This document shows positions 9,027-17,857 of a stretch of DNA of 35,320 bases, piece after piece. Origin of the DNA: Bacteroidota bacterium (GTDB lineage Bacteria > Bacteroidota > Bacteroidia > Flavobacteriales_D > Sanyastnellaceae). The position numbers and the translations under genes were made by a program. The notes beneath the pieces were generated by a model. It was not told the DNA's origin. It searched no databases and saw nothing but the letters and a program-made list of their open reading frames with translations. Location: the NCBI GenBank assembly GCA_027624855.1, contig JAQBTQ010000024.1, positions 1 through 35,320 of the forward strand, read 5' to 3'. Position 1 is the first letter of the stretch. The number at the start of each line of letters is the position of its first letter.

Positions 9027-9893
9027 TCAGTTTGATCCGCCTCTAATCATCCCATTTCCTAAAATGTAGCCTACGGCAAAAGACCATTCAACGTAGCGTA
9101 TTCCCTGTTCAGCTCCGGCCTCTGTAGGACCTTGAATTCGAATCCATGGAAGCGTCATCGCCCCAGCATGACCGGTTGTCTGAATGAAAAAGCGGCGGTG
9201 AACCTTGGCCCTTAAACCAAGGTGAGCCCCGACACCCAATCCACTGATATGTTGCGCGTTTTTCTGGCGCTCTCCAGCCCACGTAAAATCCGTACTACAA
9301 ACCACAAACCCAGCGCCAGCTGCTGCAAATGAACTCAGCGCCATGTTGCCCGAATGTCCCGTCCAGAGCGGATGGACATTTTCCAAACTGAACCGGACAA
9401 AGTTCAAGCCATCGCTATGCTCCAAATTGAATTGAGGTCCCCACCACAATGAATCCCCCTGCCAATTCATCTTTTGACCATTGGGTTCATCCAAAAAATC
9501 AGCGGAGGAAGCAAAACCATCTGCTACTACCCATTGCTTTTTCAATTTGTACTTCATGTGATCCCAACCCGCCGAAAACCACCAATTGGAATTGATCTGT
9601 TTTCCAAATCTCGCATTGAACTGAGGAATGGTGAATAAGCCAGGATGAAAATACACCTTCGCCTGAAACCGTTCGGGCATGTCGTTGGCCTCTGCATCAT
9701 GCAACACCACATCAAAGGCTTCTCCAGATCCATTCAATCCCCAAACGTGCACATCGGAAGGAGCATAGGCCGAGCGGTTGTAGCCCCAAGAGATATACCA
9801 TTCCGAATTTTCCGAATATTGCCCGCTTTGTGTCCAACCCTGGGAACCCACACCCATCCAAATACACAGCACCAATCCCCATCGAAAAATCAT
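9027..9893 (-). CDS. Secreted or outer-membrane protein of unknown function
   Basis: 288-residue product. The ATG at 9891-9893 is chosen because it opens a signal peptide (MIFRWGLVLCIWMGVGSQGW, cut near WTQS) and keeps the gene clear of the divergent yraN. The mature part is rich in Trp, Tyr, Phe and Gly in short alternating stretches (EWYISWGYNRSAY, NWWFSAGWDHMKYK, GLNFVRFSLENVHPLW). It ends with an aromatic strand (VRYVEWSFAVGYILGN-like) near the C-terminus. This pattern suggests a small outer-membrane beta-barrel. No named family recognised. Confidence 0.7.
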   Translation of the reverse strand: MIFRWGLVLCIWMGVGSQGWTQSGQYSENSEWYISWGYNRSAYAPSDVHVWGLNGSGEAFDVVLHDAEANDMPERFQAKVYFHPGLFTIPQFNARFGKQINSNWWFSAGWDHMKYKLKKQWVVADGFASSADFLDEPNGQKMNWQGDSLWWGPQFNLEHSDGLNFVRFSLENVHPLWTGHSGNMALSSFAAAGAGFVVCSTDFTWAGERQKNAQHISGLGVGAHLGLRAKVHRRFFIQTTGHAGAMTLPWIRIQGPTEAGAEQGIRYVEWSFAVGYILGNGMIRGGSN

Positions 9894-9930
9894 GGCGCGA
9901 ATGTAGGCCTTTTCTTCCCTCCATTTGTTC

Positions 9931-10296
9931 ATGACTAACACAGAACGAGGTAGGTGGGGCGAATGCCTTGCTGCCAATTACCTCATCAGCAAAAACATCA
10001 AAATTCACTCGAGAAATTGGCGGTGGAATAAGTTTGAGGTTGACCTCATCGGACAGACCAAAAACACGTGGGTATTTGTCGAAGTGAAGGTGCGGAAATG
10101 GGGATTCTACCAATCCGCCATTGATTCAGTTTCATTGCAAAAGCAAATTCGAGTCTCCAGTGCCGCACATCACTTCATTCAACAAAATCTGGTTCCCTTA
10201 CGTTCCGTGCGATTTGACATCATTTGTGTGGAATACGGTCGGCAATCCCATCGCATTCATCACATCGAAGATGCCTTCGTTTGCCTACCGAGATGA
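9931..10296 (+). CDS. YraN / UPF0102 family nuclease-fold protein
   Basis: 121-residue member of the YraN (UPF0102) family, which has a restriction-endonuclease-like fold and no settled function. The conserved core is visible: RGRWGECLAANYL (6-18), RNWRWNKFEVDLI (28-40) with Glu36 and Asp38, and VFVEVKVRK (48-56) with Glu51 and Lys53 in the PD-(D/E)xK arrangement. The ATG at 9931 is preferred over a TTG two codons upstream. It opens a plus-strand operon, with rluB starting 14 bases after its stop. Confidence 0.88.
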   Translation: MTNTERGRWGECLAANYLISKNIKIHSRNWRWNKFEVDLIGQTKNTWVFVEVKVRKWGFYQSAIDSVSLQKQIRVSSAAHHFIQQNLVPLRSVRFDIICVEYGRQSHRIHHIEDAFVCLPR

Positions 10297-10310
10297 GGTA
10301 TCTTTGTTCC

Positions 10311-11192
10311 ATGAAAAAACCCTCTTCCTCAAGGCCATCAGGTTCAAAAGCTGGCCAGTCTGGACGAAAATCCAATCCAGATTCAAGAAAGGATTTTCGC
10401 CCAGGTTCGGCAGGAAATAAGCGGTATGCTGGCCGTAGTGCGGGGGGAGGAAAACCGAAACATAAACCTTTGGGAGTTGCTGGCGGACCCTTGCGACTCA
10501 ATCGGTACATCGCAAATTCAGGTGTGTGCTCACGTAGAGAAGCCGACGCGTTGATTGAATCTGGTGTTGTTGAAGTCAATGGCGAAATCATTACCCAAAT
10601 GGGGCATAAAGTGAACCCCACTGACACCGTACATGTCGGAGGCACAGCGATTCGACCTGAAACAAAGCGCTATGTCCTATTGAATAAGCCAAAGGGGTTT
10701 GGCACATCTCCGGGTGACGCAAAAGCAAGGCGAGGCGTTATGGAATTGGTGCAAAAAGCTTGTCGAGAACACATTCGTTCCATCGATAAACTGGATCGAG
10801 AAAGCACCGGCCTGATGCTTTTTACCAATGATGAAGAACTGATGGTTCGCATGAACCACCCTCAATCCGGGGCAGCCAGGCTGTATCATATTGTTCTAAA
10901 AGAAAAGGTTCAGCAGGATCATCTTGACGCTTTGAAGAAAGGGTTCGTTGTCGATCAGGGGTTCGTTCGTGCAGAAGAGGCCGAATTTGCAAATGACGAG
11001 CATACACAAATTGGGTTAAGAATTACCTCGAGTAGAAGCCGCATCGCTCGACGCATGCTCGAGCAATTAGGATATCACGTCGTTAAAGTAGATCGAGTGA
11101 CTTTGGGGCCACTGACCAAAAAAGACGTACCACGGGGGAGCTTCCGTCATTTGACCCAATCAGAAATCAATCTATTGAGAATGAGTTGTTGA
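10311..11192 (+). CDS. rluB: 23S rRNA pseudouridine synthase, RluB/RsuA family
   Basis: 293-residue RNA-modifying enzyme converting uridine to pseudouridine, probably in 23S rRNA. The first ~58 residues are a basic Ser/Gly/Lys-rich extension, common in Bacteroidota members. An S4 RNA-binding domain follows (LRLNRYIANSGVCSRREADA, 61-80, to about 110), then the catalytic domain with SIDKLDRESTGLML, where Asp162 is the expected catalytic aspartate. The ATG at 10311 lies just past the yraN stop; an earlier in-frame start would overlap yraN widely. RluB is the likeliest member, but RluE/RsuA-type specificity cannot be excluded from sequence alone. Confidence 0.9.
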   Translation: MKKPSSSRPSGSKAGQSGRKSNPDSRKDFRPGSAGNKRYAGRSAGGGKPKHKPLGVAGGPLRLNRYIANSGVCSRREADALIESGVVEVNGEIITQMGHKVNPTDTVHVGGTAIRPETKRYVLLNKPKGFGTSPGDAKARRGVMELVQKACREHIRSIDKLDRESTGLMLFTNDEELMVRMNHPQSGAARLYHIVLKEKVQQDHLDALKKGFVVDQGFVRAEEAEFANDEHTQIGLRITSSRSRIARRMLEQLGYHVVKVDRVTLGPLTKKDVPRGSFRHLTQSEINLLRMSC

Positions 11193-11194
11193 GC

Positions 11195-11929
11195 ATGTCG
11201 GATAGCCTTGTCATCATCCCAACCTACAACGAAATCGAGAATGTCGAACGGATGCTCCATACCGTTCTTCAGCTTGACCCCGCTTTCCACGTCCTCGTAG
11301 TTGATGATGGATCTCCTGACGGAACTGCTCAAAAGGTGCAAGCCATTCAAGCCTCTTACCCTGACGCCATTCATTTACTTGAAAGGTCAGGAAAGCTCGG
11401 GCTAGGAACGGCCTACATTGCTGGTTTTCGTTGGGGGTTAGAAAAGGGCTACGACTACATTTTCGAAATGGACTGTGATTTTTCGCATAATCCACAGGAT
11501 TTGGTGCGACTTCGACAAGCTTGCGTCGACGGCGCAGATGTCGCTGTTGGTTCACGGTACACACGCGGCGGCCGCGTTAGCAACTGGCCTCTGGGGCGCA
11601 TCCTCATGAGTTTCTTCGCCTCTATCTATGTCAATGCAGTTTTATGGCTTGGCGTAAGAGACAGTACCGCCGGGTTCAAGTGTTACCGCAATCAAGTGTT
11701 GGACACGATTGATTTGGATCATATTCGGTTCATCGGATACGCGTTCCAAATTGAAATGAAGTACAACGCTCGAAGGCTGGGATTCAGGATTCAAGAAGTC
11801 CCCATCACATTCGTCGATCGTGAATTTGGAACAAGTAAAATGAGCATGGGCATTTTTAGAGAAGCTTTTTTGGGCGTTCTCAAAATGCGATTTACTCCTG
11901 TAAAACCCAGTAAAAACGAGAATTTATGA
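11195..11929 (+). CDS. Glycosyltransferase family 2, polyprenol-phosphate mannose synthase-like
   Basis: 244-residue GT2 enzyme resembling dolichol/polyprenol-phosphate mannosyltransferase (Dpm1 type), which loads a sugar from a nucleotide donor onto a lipid-phosphate carrier. Visible motifs are IIPTYNEIENV (7-17), VVDDGSPDGTA (35-45), the metal-binding EMDCDFSHNPQDL (91-103), and the acceptor-side block STAGFKCYR with EVPITFVDREFGTSKMS. There is no C-terminal membrane domain, as in short bacterial and yeast-type enzymes. It starts two bases after the rluB stop and shares an ATGA overlap with dihydroorotase, so it is translationally coupled. The actual sugar is not predictable. Confidence 0.9.
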   Translation: MSDSLVIIPTYNEIENVERMLHTVLQLDPAFHVLVVDDGSPDGTAQKVQAIQASYPDAIHLLERSGKLGLGTAYIAGFRWGLEKGYDYIFEMDCDFSHNPQDLVRLRQACVDGADVAVGSRYTRGGRVSNWPLGRILMSFFASIYVNAVLWLGVRDSTAGFKCYRNQVLDTIDLDHIRFIGYAFQIEMKYNARRLGFRIQEVPITFVDREFGTSKMSMGIFREAFLGVLKMRFTPVKPSKNENL

Positions 11930-13293
11930 CCTCCTCGCCCACCCTTTTTGTTGGACCATTGGTGGTCAACGAAGGCCAAGTTGAACGAAAGGATGTTTTG
12001 ATTGCTCGTGATGGGACCATTGGTGCGATTGGAAATGCTTGCCACCAGCATCCTGAATTATCTGAAGCCATTCAAATAGATTCAGAGGGTCTTTGGCTCA
12101 TGCCAGGGGCCATTGACGATCAAGTACATTTCAGAGAACCCGGTTTGACCCACAAAGCCGAAATCTCTACCGAATCAGCCGCCGCCGCCGCCGGAGGTAT
12201 TACCTCATTCATGGAAATGCCAAACACGGTGCCGCAAGCTTTAACACAGCAACTCCTGCAGGATAAGTACGATCGTGCAGCCGAAGTGAGCGCTGTGAAT
12301 TACTCTTTCTTCATGGGGGCGTCCAATGACAATTTGGATGAAGTTTTAAAAACAGATCCTCGTCGGGTTTGTGGTGTAAAAGTTTTCATGGGGTCTTCTA
12401 CCGGAAACATGTTGGTCGATAACCGATCTGTTTTGGAAGGAGTCTTCAAAGAAAGTCCAACGCTCGTGGCCACACATTGTGAAGATGAGGCCACCATTCG
12501 CCGCAACACCGAAGCTGCGAAACAGCGTTTTGGCGCCTTCGTGCCCATTGATCAACATCCGCTGATTCGCAGTGCCGAGGCCTGTTACCGATCGTCTTCC
12601 ATGGCCGTGGAACTCGCTGAAAAATCGAATACCCGGCTTCACATTCTTCACATCTCAACAGCAAAAGAGGTGGGGCTTTTCAGAAATGATATCCCCACCA
12701 CTGAGAAACGAATTACCGCAGAAGCCTGCATTCACCATCTGTGGTTCACTGATGCAGATTATGCTGCGAAAGGAACGCACATCAAATGGAATCCTGCCGT
12801 CAAAACTTTTGAAGATCGAGAAGCCATTCGGGCCGGAATCTTGAACGGCCGCATCGACGTCGTTGCTACCGATCATGCTCCACATACGTTGGAAGAAAAA
12901 AGTAGTTCATACTTTCAAGCTCCCTCTGGCGGGCCGCTCGTGCAGCACGCGCTGCCGGCCATGCTAGAAATGGTTCATCAAGGCGTATTACCTGTCGAAG
13001 AAGTTGTCAATTTGATGGCGCACCGAGTGGCCGATTTATTCCAAATTGAAGGAAGGGGATTCATTCGAGAAGGGTATCAGGCTGACTTAGTTTTGGTCGA
13101 CCCAAACGACCCTTGGTCCGTCAAAAAGTCGAACATTTTGTACAAATGTGGTTGGTCACCTTTTGAAGGAAACACGTTCAAATCGCGCATTCGAGGAACC
13201 TGGGTCAATGGTGTGCAGGTATATGATGGAGAACGTGTATTAACTCAAAATGGAAACCACGCTGGTCAACGATTGGCCTTTAACCGTTCATGA
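11926..13293 (+). CDS. pyrC: Dihydroorotase
   Basis: 455-residue amidohydrolase of pyrimidine synthesis, cyclising N-carbamoyl-aspartate to dihydroorotate. The N-terminal metal motif reads GAIDDQVHFREPG (61-73), where the usual H-x-H is Q66-x-H68. My recollection is that this variant is common in the Bacteroidota group. Further ligands are present: Lys in VKVFMGSSTG (the position carbamylated in class I enzymes), THCEDE, HILHIST and the catalytic VATDHAPH. Length fits class I. It overlaps the preceding glycosyltransferase by 4 bases and the DUF4296 gene by 4 bases. An allantoinase-like activity is an alternative, but the operon and motifs favour dihydroorotase. Confidence 0.92.
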   Translation: MTSSPTLFVGPLVVNEGQVERKDVLIARDGTIGAIGNACHQHPELSEAIQIDSEGLWLMPGAIDDQVHFREPGLTHKAEISTESAAAAAGGITSFMEMPNTVPQALTQQLLQDKYDRAAEVSAVNYSFFMGASNDNLDEVLKTDPRRVCGVKVFMGSSTGNMLVDNRSVLEGVFKESPTLVATHCEDEATIRRNTEAAKQRFGAFVPIDQHPLIRSAEACYRSSSMAVELAEKSNTRLHILHISTAKEVGLFRNDIPTTEKRITAEACIHHLWFTDADYAAKGTHIKWNPAVKTFEDREAIRAGILNGRIDVVATDHAPHTLEEKSSSYFQAPSGGPLVQHALPAMLEMVHQGVLPVEEVVNLMAHRVADLFQIEGRGFIREGYQADLVLVDPNDPWSVKKSNILYKCGWSPFEGNTFKSRIRGTWVNGVQVYDGERVLTQNGNHAGQRLAFNRS

Positions 13294-13718
13294 TGAAGTC
13301 GCTTCATAATTGGAAATGGTTATTCGTGCTTTCGCTTCTTTGGGCATGCGGATCACCAACTGAATTTGATGAACCTGAAGCCCCAGCCAATGTCATTGCA
13401 CGGGACACCTTCATTCAAATCCTAACCGAAGTGCACCTCATCGAAGGGGCAATGAAACAGCGCGTTTTCAGAAATGATGACCAAAAGACCATCATCGCAA
13501 AACACTATGCAGAGTTGTTCGATCGAAAAGGGGTCACAGAAGAACGCTTTCTAGCTACGTACAACTGGTGGTACGCTCGACCCGAAGCGCTGGATGCTGT
13601 GTTGGAAGAAGTCGCGGAAAATTTGACTGAACTCGAGCGGGATATCAATGCCGAAGACGCCAAGATCAACGCTTCGGAGGGCCAAGGGCCTCCAACACAA
13701 ATGGAACCGTCGCCTTAA
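13290..13718 (+). CDS. DUF4296 domain lipoprotein
   Basis: 142-residue lipoprotein. The N-terminus is a lipoprotein signal (WLFVLSLLWACGS) with Cys20 as the lipidation site. The domain that follows (TFIQILTEVHLIEGAM, then HYAELFDRKGVTEERFLATYNWW) matches DUF4296, a Bacteroidota family of unknown function often found next to dihydroorotase. ATG codons at 13290 and 13293 are both possible, the first giving an ATGA overlap with pyrC. The 3' end overlaps the convergent SDR gene by 53 bases. Confidence 0.88.
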   Translation: MMKSLHNWKWLFVLSLLWACGSPTEFDEPEAPANVIARDTFIQILTEVHLIEGAMKQRVFRNDDQKTIIAKHYAELFDRKGVTEERFLATYNWWYARPEALDAVLEEVAENLTELERDINAEDAKINASEGQGPPTQMEPSP

Positions 13719-14688
13719 TGGTAGCCTCTACCTTTTCGTAGCGCCACTCGACACCTTTAGATTTCAACGTTCGCTCCAATTTGTCTGTACGGTATGCATG
13801 ATGCAAGCTCGTATTTCGAACGCTTTCCCTTGAAATTGGAGCTCTTCTTCCTGAAACCAATTCCCACAGCACCCCCAATCGCCAGGCCAATCCCAGCATC
13901 CAAGACCTCAAAGGACGACTTGGAGCCCTCACCTCCATTTCCTGAGCCATCCAAATCATCAATTGTTGATAGGTGCAATTTTCAGCACATAAAACAAACC
14001 GCTCTCCCCAACAACCTGTTTCAGCAAGCAATTGACACGCCTTCGCTACATCGCGAGCTGAAACAAATCCATTGGAGCCCTCTGGATACAATTTTAATCC
14101 CTTGTGCACCAGCGTGAACAGCATAGACGAACTGCGATCAAAATCCCCTGCTCCCAGCACAATCACCGGGTTCACAGCCAATACCTGCAAGCCCTCCTCT
14201 TGTCCTCTCCAAACTTCCAATTCAGCTTCAAATTTTGACCTTGCATAATGGCTGACATCGCTGCCGTCTTCGAATGGTACGTCTTCATGCACCGGCTCAC
14301 CTTCCTTCCGGCCCAACGCTGCGACGCTGCTCACATGAATCAATTTGCTTACCCCTGTTTGCAGCATCGCATTCACGAGAGTACGCGTGCCATCTCGGTT
14401 GATCTGTGTGAGAGCAGCGGCGTCCTTACGATGAAATGAAACCAGCGCTGCACAATGAAAAACCCGCTCGCAATTGACCAGTGCATCTTCTAAAAAAAAC
14501 ACGTCCTCCAAAGACCCTTCAATCCACTCCAATCCAGCTTGGTCAGTACCGCAATGAACGAGAAATTTCTCAAGGGTTGTTCTCTTTGTTTCAGGCCGAC
14601 AAAGCACCCGAACTTGACGACCAGAACGCAGCAATTCATCGACCACATGCCGCCCAACCAAACCCGTTCCTCCGGTGACAAAATCCAT
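13666..14688 (-). CDS. NAD(P)-dependent epimerase/dehydratase family protein (extended SDR)
   Basis: 340-residue extended short-chain dehydrogenase/reductase. The nucleotide-binding loop is TGGTGLVG (5-12) and the catalytic tetrad pieces are VSS (119-121) and Y148-x-x-x-K152 (HYARSK). This subgroup acts on sugar nucleotides, flavonoid-like ketones or steroid-like substrates, so the substrate is open; the sequence looks closer to dihydroflavonol-reductase-like members than to sugar epimerases. The C-terminal half holds the family's variable substrate domain. Its 3' end overlaps the DUF4296 gene, and its start is divergent from uvrC with only 38 bases between. Confidence 0.88.
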   Translation of the reverse strand: MDFVTGGTGLVGRHVVDELLRSGRQVRVLCRPETKRTTLEKFLVHCGTDQAGLEWIEGSLEDVFFLEDALVNCERVFHCAALVSFHRKDAAALTQINRDGTRTLVNAMLQTGVSKLIHVSSVAALGRKEGEPVHEDVPFEDGSDVSHYARSKFEAELEVWRGQEEGLQVLAVNPVIVLGAGDFDRSSSMLFTLVHKGLKLYPEGSNGFVSARDVAKACQLLAETGCWGERFVLCAENCTYQQLMIWMAQEMEVRAPSRPLRSWMLGLAWRLGVLWELVSGRRAPISRESVRNTSLHHAYRTDKLERTLKSKGVEWRYEKVEATIKATVPFVLEALGPPKR

Positions 14689-14726
14689 GCTTCGAAGTTA
14701 GTTGGAGAATCCGCCCGAAATTCGCA

Positions 14727-16547
14727 ATGGAAATGGCAAAATCCGAACACATCGAAAACACCCTAGCAAGGCTTCCGCAACAACCGGGGGTGTACCAATA
14801 TTTTGATGATTCTGGTCGGTTGCTCTATGTCGGAAAAGCCAAGAATCTCAAGAAACGCGTTTCGAGTTATTTCACCAAGCAACAACAGCACGGTAAAACC
14901 CGTCTGTTGGTGAACAAAATTGCAGATATTCAATGGATTATTGCCCCTTCAGAAGCCGACGCATTGCTCCTGGAAAATAGCCTGATCAAGGAGCATAAAC
15001 CGCTTTACAATATTCAACTCAAAGACGATAAGACCTATCCATTCATCGTCATCAAAAATGAGCGTTTCCCTCGAATCTTTGCCACGCGCCAATTCATCAA
15101 GGACGGCAGCGAATATTTTGGCCCCTTTCCAAGCGTCAAGGTCATGCATACCGTGCTGGACCTCTGCCGCAAATTGTATCCGATTCGCACTTGCTCCTTG
15201 GCATTGACCGAGGACAATATTGCCAACGAAAAATTCCGTGTCTGCCTTGAATACCATATCGGTAATTGCAAAGGCCCCTGCGTTGGCAAACAAAGCGAAG
15301 CCGACTACTCCAACAGCATTGCTGCCATTCGCCACTTGCTTCGCGGGCATCTCGGCGAGGTGGTTCAAGCATTAGAATCACAGATGAAATCTGCCGCTGA
15401 ATCGTTTCATTTCGAAGAGGCCGAGCAATTCAAGCGAAAGCTTGCCGCGGTTCAGAAATTTCAATCGAAAAACACCATTGTCCACACGGGCATCACCGAT
15501 GTCGAAGTTTATACCATCGCCCAAGATGCCCGATGTGCCTATGTGAACTTTCTCAAAATACAGAACGGCACCATCATCAAAGGCCATACTTCAGAAGTCC
15601 GGCGAAAACTGGGCGAGTCTCAAAAAGAAATTCTCGAAGCCGCCATTGTGCAGATGCGAGATAAATTTGGTGGGGACGCACGCATTATTTACACCCCATT
15701 TGAGATTGAGCTTCCTCTGGAAGGCATTCAGCTGCATGTTCCACAGCGAGGGGACAAATTAAGATTGGTCGAAATGTCCGAGCGCAATGCGAAGTTTTTC
15801 ATGCGCGATCGGCAAAAGCAACTCGAACAAACACATCCAGAAGCCGCCGCCTCGCGCATTTTGGAAACCGCAAAAGAAGACTTACGCCTATCGGAACTCC
15901 CGGTGCACATCGAATGTTTCGACAATTCCAATATTCAGGGAACCAATCCGGCATCGGCCTGTGTCGTTTTCAAGAATGGCAAACCCTCCAAAGCCGATTA
16001 CCGCAAATTCAATATCAAAACCGTAGACGGCCCAGACGACTTTGCATCCATGACCGAAGTCGTTCATCGGCGTTACCACCGTTTGATACAAGAAGAGCAA
16101 CCCTTGCCACAGCTCATCGTCATCGACGGGGGCAAAGGGCAACTTTCACATGCGCTCGAAGCGCTTGAAGTGCTGGGGCTTCGCGGAAAAATTGCCATCA
16201 TCGGCATTGCGAAAAGGTTGGAAGAAATCTATTACCCCGGAGACCAGCATCCGCTTTATCTGGACAAGCGATCATCCACGTTGAAACTGATTCAGCAGTT
16301 GCGAAATGAAGCGCATCGATTTTCACTTGAGCATCACAGGAAACGTCGAAGTAAGGCTGCGCTTCGATCTGAACTCGACGAAATCAAAGGCGTTGGTGCC
16401 AAAACCCGGCATGCTTTATTGGCTCATTTCAAAACCGTCGATGCCATTCGGAAAGCTGACGAAAAGAGTCTATTGGCTATTGTCAATTTGAAGGTGGCTC
16501 AGTCCATTTTAGGACACTTCAAAGACACGTCAAGGAAGCATTCTTGA
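14727..16547 (+). CDS. uvrC: Excinuclease ABC subunit C
   Basis: 606-residue nucleotide-excision-repair endonuclease that cuts the damaged strand on both sides of a lesion in the UvrABC system. Domains in order: N-terminal GIY-YIG nuclease (QPGVYQYFDDSGRLLYVGKA, about 18-95), a Cys cluster region (RTCSLA, YHIGNCKGPC), UVR domain binding UvrB (FHFEEAEQFKRKL), RNase-H-like second nuclease (ECFDNSNIQGTNPASACVVF), and C-terminal helix-hairpin-helix (IKGVGAKTRHALLAHF). Length is normal for the family. The 3' end overlaps the convergent DCC gene by 18 bases. Confidence 0.97.
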   Translation: MEMAKSEHIENTLARLPQQPGVYQYFDDSGRLLYVGKAKNLKKRVSSYFTKQQQHGKTRLLVNKIADIQWIIAPSEADALLLENSLIKEHKPLYNIQLKDDKTYPFIVIKNERFPRIFATRQFIKDGSEYFGPFPSVKVMHTVLDLCRKLYPIRTCSLALTEDNIANEKFRVCLEYHIGNCKGPCVGKQSEADYSNSIAAIRHLLRGHLGEVVQALESQMKSAAESFHFEEAEQFKRKLAAVQKFQSKNTIVHTGITDVEVYTIAQDARCAYVNFLKIQNGTIIKGHTSEVRRKLGESQKEILEAAIVQMRDKFGGDARIIYTPFEIELPLEGIQLHVPQRGDKLRLVEMSERNAKFFMRDRQKQLEQTHPEAAASRILETAKEDLRLSELPVHIECFDNSNIQGTNPASACVVFKNGKPSKADYRKFNIKTVDGPDDFASMTEVVHRRYHRLIQEEQPLPQLIVIDGGKGQLSHALEALEVLGLRGKIAIIGIAKRLEEIYYPGDQHPLYLDKRSSTLKLIQQLRNEAHRFSLEHHRKRRSKAALRSELDEIKGVGAKTRHALLAHFKTVDAIRKADEKSLLAIVNLKVAQSILGHFKDTSRKHS

Positions 16548-16907
16548 ACAATCGATCGAAAGCGAGCAAGCATCGCCAGGCCAATGAGTCCGGTAGCGCG
16601 AAATCAGTCGATAAGTCATGTTGGAGAAAGGGAGAATCACAGGAAACGTCGCCACCTTCATCAATGCACGCCAAGGAAATGGAAGCTCGTCAGCTAACGC
16701 CCCCAATCCGTTCATTTCAATCAATGTTTCGTTGCCATCCCAAACAACCAAGCTTTTGAGTGGAGCCTTTCGATGGTGCTCAGGCACCTGTTTTTCCGAC
16801 GTGATTCCCTGTAAAGGCGCAAAAGCCACCGATTGCCCTGTGCGTTTCCACAACCACCTTACGGCACGGTTACACAAACCGCATGATCCGTCAAAGAAAA
16901 CGATCAT
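16530..16907 (-). CDS. DCC family thiol-disulfide oxidoreductase-like protein (DUF393)
   Basis: 125-residue protein with the family-defining DGSCGLC (Asp6, Cys9, Cys12) near the N-terminus, followed by RAVRWLWKR and a hydrophobic C-terminal half ending SIDCSRMLP. DCC proteins are predicted thiol-disulfide oxidoreductases with few characterised members. The ATG at 16905-16907 overlaps the stop of the upstream gene by one base (TGATG); an in-frame GTG one codon earlier is less likely. It is the last gene of the minus-strand thiL-asnB-GT4-oxidoreductase run. Confidence 0.88.
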   Translation of the reverse strand: MIVFFDGSCGLCNRAVRWLWKRTGQSVAFAPLQGITSEKQVPEHHRKAPLKSLVVWDGNETLIEMNGLGALADELPFPWRALMKVATFPVILPFSNMTYRLISRYRTHWPGDACSLSIDCSRMLP

Positions 16908-17857
16908 CACCAGTGAAATCTCGGGTCCTCTGCGCCCCGCGTCAGTTCCAAGTATCCTTCAACCAATTCAGCAACCACCGCTGCAGCAGGTTTGACCTCC
17001 TTTATTTGACTGCTTACTTGGCCAATTTCCAACTCCCCTTCTTGGAGATCTCCTTCAAACATCCCCCGTTTTGCGCGACCTCGACCAAGTAAAGATTGCA
17101 ACTGATCAACTGTGTGGCCAGCGTCTTCCGCTGCCCTGACTTGACGCGCGAAGTTGTTGTCCAACAAGCGAACAGGGGTCAATGCCTTCAAGCTCAATCG
17201 CGTCGAACCTTCCCCTGCGCTTATGACTTCATCTTTAAACGCCTGATGAGCTGAGGATTCCGGTGTCGCTACGAAGCGGCTTCCTATTTGAACCCCTTCT
17301 GCACCCAACGCAAAAGCGGCCAATACCCCCCGTGCATTCCCAATTCCTCCGGCAGCGATTACAGGAACTTTTAGGGCATCGGCAACATCCGGCACCAAAC
17401 ACATTGTAGTCGTCTCTTCTCGGCCATTGTGGCCTCCCGCTTCAAAGCCTTCTGCCACCACAGCGTCCACTCCTGCAGCTTCAGCCTTTAGAGCGAACTT
17501 GACACTGCTCACCACATGGACCACCTTGATTCCGTTGGACTTCAAGTGTTCCGTCCAAGTAGCGGGGTTTCCGGCACTGGAGAACACAATTGGCACTTTC
17601 AATTCTAGAATGGTATGAATGTGTTCTTCAATCGATGGATAAATCAATGGCAAGTTGACTGCAAATGGTCGACTGGTGGCCGCTTTGCACTTTTGAATTT
17701 GATCCTTCAATACATCAGGATACATCGAGCCCGCGCCGATGATTCCCAATCCCCCAGCATTTGAGACAGCGCTCGCAAGTTCCCAACCGCTACACCAAAT
17801 CATCCCAGCTTGAATGATGGGGTATTGAATTCCAAAAAGTTGACAAATCCGGTTCAT
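16907..17857 (-). CDS. Nitronate monooxygenase / FabK-like FMN-dependent TIM-barrel enzyme
   Basis: 316-residue FMN enzyme. Features: YPIIQAGMIW (12-21), SNAGGLGIIGAG (32-43), EAGGHNG (139-145) with His143 as the putative active-site base, and the phosphate-binding PVIAAGGIG followed by LGAEGVQIGSRFV. Two related families share these signatures: nitronate monooxygenases (oxidising nitroalkanes) and FabK enoyl-ACP reductases (last step of fatty-acid elongation). The run around EAGGH and the GAEGVQIGSRFV block look at least as close to FabK, so the reaction is left open. It overlaps GT4 (ATGA) upstream and the DCC gene (TGATG) downstream, so it is probably co-translated with them. Confidence 0.85.
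   Translation of the reverse strand: MNRICQLFGIQYPIIQAGMIWCSGWELASAVSNAGGLGIIGAGSMYPDVLKDQIQKCKAATSRPFAVNLPLIYPSIEEHIHTILELKVPIVFSSAGNPATWTEHLKSNGIKVVHVVSSVKFALKAEAAGVDAVVAEGFEAGGHNGREETTTMCLVPDVADALKVPVIAAGGIGNARGVLAAFALGAEGVQIGSRFVATPESSAHQAFKDEVISAGEGSTRLSLKALTPVRLLDNNFARQVRAAEDAGHTVDQLQSLLGRGRAKRGMFEGDLQEGELEIGQVSSQIKEVKPAAAVVAELVEGYLELTRGAEDPRFHW

Noticed and set aside
14949-15381. Antisense open frames inside uvrC
   Set aside because: uvrC is intact and conserved along this stretch; the antisense frames are shadows without family features.
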